Source: Microbacterium sp. 1.5R (GTDB lineage: Bacteria > Actinomycetota > Actinomycetes > Actinomycetales > Microbacteriaceae). From it: DNA of 64,000 bases. Within the stretch, counting starts at the first letter, position 1, and every line of letters begins with the position of its first letter. Location of the stretch: the NCBI RefSeq assembly GCF_007667425.1, contig NZ_VDRC01000001.1:2014595-2078594 (forward strand), given 5' to 3'. Below the pieces are notes generated by a model. It did not search any database and was not told the DNA's origin. It saw nothing but the letters and a program-made list of their open reading frames with translations. Below are positions 60,687 through 64,000 of the stretch, in pieces. The position numbers and the translations under genes were made by a program.

Positions 60687-61937
60687 ATGCACACTGTCGT
60701 GATCGGTGGCGGGATCATCGGACTCACCACCGCCTACCATCTGCTGCAGGCGGGCGGCACGGTCACCGTCGTCGACGCACGGGCCACGGGCCTCGGCGCG
60801 GCCGACGTCAACGCCGGATGGGTCGTCCCGGGCGATGCGATGCCGCTGCCCGGACCCGGCGCCGTCGCGAATGCGCTCAAGTGGATGACGCGGTCCGACA
60901 GCCCGCTCTACATCCGTCCGTCGCTCAAGCTCGACTTCCTGTCGTTCATGTTCGGCATGTTCCGTGCCTCGAACGGGAGGGCGCAGCGCGCAGGACTCGA
61001 AGCGAGCTTGAAGCTCGCCGAGGACTCCGTTCACCTGTTCGACGACTACCGCGCCGACGGCATGGACTACGAGCTGCACCACGAGGGCATGCTCATGGCT
61101 TTCCAGGATCAGGAGCTGATGGGGCATCACCTCGGCTACGTCGATCTGACCAGCCGCTTCGGTCTCGAACCGACGGTGCTGCTCGGCGACGATGTGCGCG
61201 CGCACGAGCCGTTGCTGAACGACAGCGTCCGTGGCGGGCTCTACTACCCGAAGGATCTGCATCTCGATCCCGGTGCCTTCACGAAAGCGCTCGTCGCGCG
61301 ACTGCGCGCACTCGGCGCGGAGATCGTCGAGAACGCGCCGATCGACGGCGCCGAGGTGCGCGACGGGCGGGTGCGCAGCGTGTCCTCCGGTGCCCGCACA
61401 TTCACAGGCGACGCGTTCCTCGTCGCGGCCGGCGCCTGGAGCGGCAACGTCTCGAAGCTGTTCGGCGCGGGCGTCGGCATCCCGATCAGACCCGGCAAGG
61501 GATACTGCATCGAGATGGCGCCATACGGCCTGCGCTCAGCGACCAACCTCTACGACTCGAAGGTCGCGATCACGCCTTTCGACGGTCGCCTGCGGATCGC
61601 CGGAACCATGGAGTTCGGACCCCTCGACGAGACGATCAATCAGGTGCGGGTGCAGGCGATCCTGCGGGCGCCCTCCGGGTGGCTGCGCGACTGGGAGCCG
61701 CCCACCGCGACCGAGATCTCGCCGCGGGCCGGGATGCGCCCGATGGCGCCCGACGGCATGGCCGTGCTGGGTCGCCTGCGCAAGCTCGACAACGGCTACG
61801 TGGCCACCGGCCACGGAATGATGGGCGTCACCCTCGCGCCCGGAACAGCGCGGGTCATGACCGATCTGATCCTGCACGGACGTGAGAACGCGGTGCTCGA
61901 TCCGTTCTCTCCTGCGCGGTTCCGCGGGGGTCGCTGA
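60687..61937 (+). CDS. FAD-dependent amino-acid oxidoreductase, DadA-like
   Basis: 416 residues from ATG 60687 (GAGGG about 6 nt upstream); ATG 60660 is an alternative. Rossmann FAD motif TVVIGGGIIGLTTAYHLLQAG, NAGWVVPGDAMPLPGPGAV, DLHLDPGAFTKALVARL, VAAGAWSGNVSKLFG, RPGKGYCIEM and the C-terminal GYVATGHGMMGVTLAPGTARVMTDLI, all DadA/D-amino-acid-dehydrogenase type. Beside a proline-racemase-family epimerase, it could oxidise D-hydroxyproline or D-proline. A candidate GntR site precedes it. Confidence 0.85.
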   Translation: MHTVVIGGGIIGLTTAYHLLQAGGTVTVVDARATGLGAADVNAGWVVPGDAMPLPGPGAVANALKWMTRSDSPLYIRPSLKLDFLSFMFGMFRASNGRAQRAGLEASLKLAEDSVHLFDDYRADGMDYELHHEGMLMAFQDQELMGHHLGYVDLTSRFGLEPTVLLGDDVRAHEPLLNDSVRGGLYYPKDLHLDPGAFTKALVARLRALGAEIVENAPIDGAEVRDGRVRSVSSGARTFTGDAFLVAAGAWSGNVSKLFGAGVGIPIRPGKGYCIEMAPYGLRSATNLYDSKVAITPFDGRLRIAGTMEFGPLDETINQVRVQAILRAPSGWLRDWEPPTATEISPRAGMRPMAPDGMAVLGRLRKLDNGYVATGHGMMGVTLAPGTARVMTDLILHGRENAVLDPFSPARFRGGR

Positions 61938-62043
61938 CAGACCCAAGTTCCGGTTGGGAGCCTCGAAGGTAAACCGATCTACCTGCCCCCGAAGGCGGCT
62001 GGGAGACTCGACAAGCCCGAGTCCCAGACCGAAGGATACGAAG

Positions 62044-62091
62044 ATGAATCCCGCCCCGATCGCCATCGCCGTCGAGCGGCGCGCCGCGTGA
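62044..62091 (+). CDS. 15-codon upstream open reading frame
   Basis: ATG 62044 with GAAGGATACGAAG before it encodes a 15-residue peptide (MNPAPIAIAVERRAA) that ends in TGA overlapping the GTG of the epimerase gene. A hairpin (61999-62010 with 62018-62027) lies upstream. It looks like a short leader that could couple translation to the epimerase; a chance frame cannot be excluded. Confidence 0.4.
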   Translation: MNPAPIAIAVERRAA

Positions 62092-63152
62092 GCGCGATCG
62101 CGCTGGAGACCGTCGAGGTGCACGCCGAGGGCGAACCGGGGCGCATCGTGATGAACGCCGACGCGCTGGTGCGCGGTGACACCATGGCAGCGAAGTTCGC
62201 CTACTGCCGCGACAACCTCGATGATGTGCGGCGGATGCTGCTGCGCGAGCCCCGCGGATATCCGGGCCTCTGCGCCGTCTTCGTGCTGGACCCGGTGAAC
62301 CCCGGCTCCGACTTCGGCATCATCGTGCTCGAACACGGCGGTTTCACACCCATGTCGGGCAGCAACACGATGTGTGCCGTGACGGCGGTGCTCGAGACCG
62401 GCCGCATCCCGGTGCAGGAGCCGGTCACCGAGCTCACCATCGACACCGCCGTCGGTGTCATCAGGGCCAAGGCGCATGTCTCGGGCGGCAGGGTCGAGTC
62501 GGTGACCGTGATCAACGTGCCGGCGTACGTCGTCGAGCTCGACCGCACCCTCGTCGTACCCGAGATCGGGAACGTGGCAGCCGACATCGTGTTCGGCGGG
62601 CAGTTCTTCGCCCAGGTGCGTGCCGCCGACCTCGGCGTCGAGCTGCGACCGGAGAACGGTCGCGAGCTGGCACGTCTGGGAGCGCTAATCAAGCTCGCCG
62701 CACAGGATCAGGTCGCTGTCGCCCACCCCCTCAACCCCGAGATCGATCGGGTGTCGCTGGTGATGCTGCACAGCGGCGATCCCGAGCCCGGCCGCGAAAA
62801 CCGCAACACTGTCATCATGACCAACGGACTGCTTCTCGCCGATCGCCCGGCGACCTGGACCGGTGCCCTCGACCGCTCGCCCTGTGGCACCGGCACCAGT
62901 GCCCGGATGGCGGCGCTCCACGCCAGGGGCGTGCTCGGCGTCGGCGAAGACTTCGTGCACCGCAGCATCATCGGCAGCGAGTTCACCGGGCGCCTCACCG
63001 GCACGACCGAGATCGCCGGCAGCCCCGCCGTGCTCCCGACCGTCAACGGGCGTGCATGGGTGACCGGTCGTGCGAGCTGGACGGTCGACCGGACCGACCT
63101 GTTCCCCGCCGGCTTCACAGTCGGCGACATCTGGTCGCCGGAGCTGGCGTGA
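62088..63152 (+). CDS. Proline-racemase-family enzyme, probable hydroxyproline 2-epimerase or 3-hydroxyproline dehydratase
   Basis: 354 residues from GTG 62088. Family pattern: HAEGEPGRI near the start, GGFTPMSGSNTMCAV with Ser90 at the first catalytic position, and DRSPCGTGTSARMA with Cys266 at the second. Proline racemase and classical 4-hydroxyproline epimerase use Cys/Cys; Ser/Cys members have been linked to 4-hydroxyproline epimerisation and trans-3-hydroxyproline dehydration. It follows the DadA-like oxidase and overlaps a peptidase gene (GTGA), supporting use of hydroxyproline from peptides. Confidence 0.85.
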   Translation: MSAIALETVEVHAEGEPGRIVMNADALVRGDTMAAKFAYCRDNLDDVRRMLLREPRGYPGLCAVFVLDPVNPGSDFGIIVLEHGGFTPMSGSNTMCAVTAVLETGRIPVQEPVTELTIDTAVGVIRAKAHVSGGRVESVTVINVPAYVVELDRTLVVPEIGNVAADIVFGGQFFAQVRAADLGVELRPENGRELARLGALIKLAAQDQVAVAHPLNPEIDRVSLVMLHSGDPEPGRENRNTVIMTNGLLLADRPATWTGALDRSPCGTGTSARMAALHARGVLGVGEDFVHRSIIGSEFTGRLTGTTEIAGSPAVLPTVNGRAWVTGRASWTVDRTDLFPAGFTVGDIWSPELA

Positions 63153-64000
63153 CCGCATCCGACTCCGAGACGACGGACTGGTCCGACCGCTACGCCGCGG
63201 TCCAGCATCTTTTCGACGTCGACGCCCTCGTGCAGAACGCCTCCGTGTACCCGCGGTGGATCGAGGGGGCCTCGGCGTTCTGGTACGAGCGGCAGACCGA
63301 TGAGGGCGTCGAGTACCGGGTGGTCGATGCGACAACCGGTGACAATCGGCTCGTCGTCACGCACCGCACCCTTATCGATGCGATGGGTGAGCATCTCGGC
63401 GAGGCTCTGTCCGCAGCCGATGTGATCCTGCGCGACCTCGAGGTGCGCCTCGATCCTGCCGACACGGTCGAGTTCGCCTGGGCGGGACGTTCTTGGGCCT
63501 TCGGCCACGCGAGCGGTCTCACCGCACGCGACGGTCACGTCGCTCGCGGCGACCTGTCGGTGTCGCCCGACGGTCGCCTCGCGATCTCGGTGCGCGACCA
63601 TGACCTGTGGATGCACGACCTGACCGACGGGTCGGAGCGCCGCGTCACCGCCGACGGCGCGGAGGACAACGCGTACGGCATGGGCGTCGGCTCGATGCGC
63701 CAGGTGTACGCGAAGTACGGTCTGCGCACCGCGCCCGACGGCCTCTGGTCGAAGGATTCGCGCCACTTCTTCACGCTGCAGACCGACGAGCGACTTGTCG
63801 CGGACCTCCCCGCGATGACATTCGTGCCCGCCGACGGTCAGCGACCCATCGCGCACCGCAACAAGACGAGTGCGCCAGGTGACGAGCACATCGCCCGCTT
63901 CCGCATGTTCGTTCTGGATGCCGTGGAGGGCGCCCAACTCGTGCCGGAACGGGCACCGATCGCTGCAACGCGCATGGGTGACACCCCGTTCGCCGCCGAG
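63149..64000 (+). CDS. DPP-IV/S9-family peptidase, N-terminal part (continues beyond window)
   Basis: An open frame from GTG 63149 to the window end (284 codons, no stop). GTGA overlap with the epimerase gene. LSVSPDGRLAISVRDHDLWMHDLTDGSERRVT is the beta-propeller repeat pattern of dipeptidyl-peptidase IV/prolyl oligopeptidase N-terminal domains; the catalytic domain would lie downstream. Pro- or hydroxyproline-containing peptides would be natural substrates in this operon. Confidence 0.8.
   Translation, partial: MTASDSETTDWSDRYAAVQHLFDVDALVQNASVYPRWIEGASAFWYERQTDEGVEYRVVDATTGDNRLVVTHRTLIDAMGEHLGEALSAADVILRDLEVRLDPADTVEFAWAGRSWAFGHASGLTARDGHVARGDLSVSPDGRLAISVRDHDLWMHDLTDGSERRVTADGAEDNAYGMGVGSMRQVYAKYGLRTAPDGLWSKDSRHFFTLQTDERLVADLPAMTFVPADGQRPIAHRNKTSAPGDEHIARFRMFVLDAVEGAQLVPERAPIAATRMGDTPFAAE

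Overview
The window is high-GC DNA (around 70% by eye) with densely packed genes. Neighbouring reading frames often overlap by 4 nt (ATGA or GTGA), GTG starts are common, and several genes look leaderless (a TANNNT -10 box 7-10 nt before the start codon). Together with the gene content (DUF3516 helicase, SigJ-like ECF41 sigma factor, kdp operon with an extra small membrane gene, LPXTG surface protein) this points to an actinobacterium, most likely Microbacteriaceae and probably Microbacterium. The genus is an inference. No rRNA, tRNA, CRISPR array, insertion sequence or prophage was seen. No gene-free stretch exceeds 300 bases; the largest are 1903-2119, 50602-50815 and 638-831, all of which hold repeats or hairpins.

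Layout. 1-1.9 kb: end of an SDR gene, then an HxlR regulator divergent from an azoreductase-like flavoenzyme. 2.1-7.9 kb: a VanR/VanS-type two-component system divergent from a VanY-like carboxypeptidase, an alanine/serine racemase, a D-Ala:D-X ligase and an acyltransferase-3 membrane protein. This is a vancomycin-resistance-like cell-wall cassette in which the two halves of VanT are separate genes. 8.0-11.8 kb: SDR, an alpha/beta hydrolase fused to a gluconate-dehydrogenase subunit-3-like domain, and a GMC oxidoreductase. 11.9-19.3 kb: a divergent cluster of six glycosyltransferases and a WcbI-like protein. 19.3-30.9 kb: helicase, an ECF41 sigma factor with its divergent oxidoreductase target, DeoD, an AlkD-like repair protein, FUSC, SRPBCC, a large LuxR-type regulator and a cold-shock protein. 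31.0-35.9 kb: a siderophore-iron ABC importer and siderophore-interacting reductase behind a DtxR/IdeR-like box. 36.1-40.0 kb: a sortase-anchored SdrD_B-repeat protein. 40-42.4 kb: a hydrolase/TetR pair with twin operators and a TspO-like protein. 42.5-50.6 kb: kdpFABCDE plus a small upstream gene. 50.8-52.5 kb: formylglycine-generating enzyme with two DUF202 membrane proteins. 52.5-64 kb: a hydroxyproline/proline-type catabolic region.

The last region combines a GntR regulator, a DapA-family lyase, an aldehyde dehydrogenase, a DadA-like FAD oxidase, a proline-racemase-family enzyme with a Ser/Cys active-site pair and a DPP-IV-like peptidase. Candidate GntR operators sit before three of the transcription units. 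Embedded in it is a three-gene operon (ornithine-cyclodeaminase-like protein, glycerate-2-kinase-like protein and an enolase paralogue lacking several catalytic residues), divergent from a LysR regulator. I consider this operon the best candidate for an undescribed pathway.

Two families of palindromic repeats are also notable. One (three copies) forms long hairpins whose arms differ between copies but remain complementary; one copy lies inside the racemase gene and forms its C-terminal tail. The other has inserted about 39 in-frame residues into KdpB, with a relative at 691-735.
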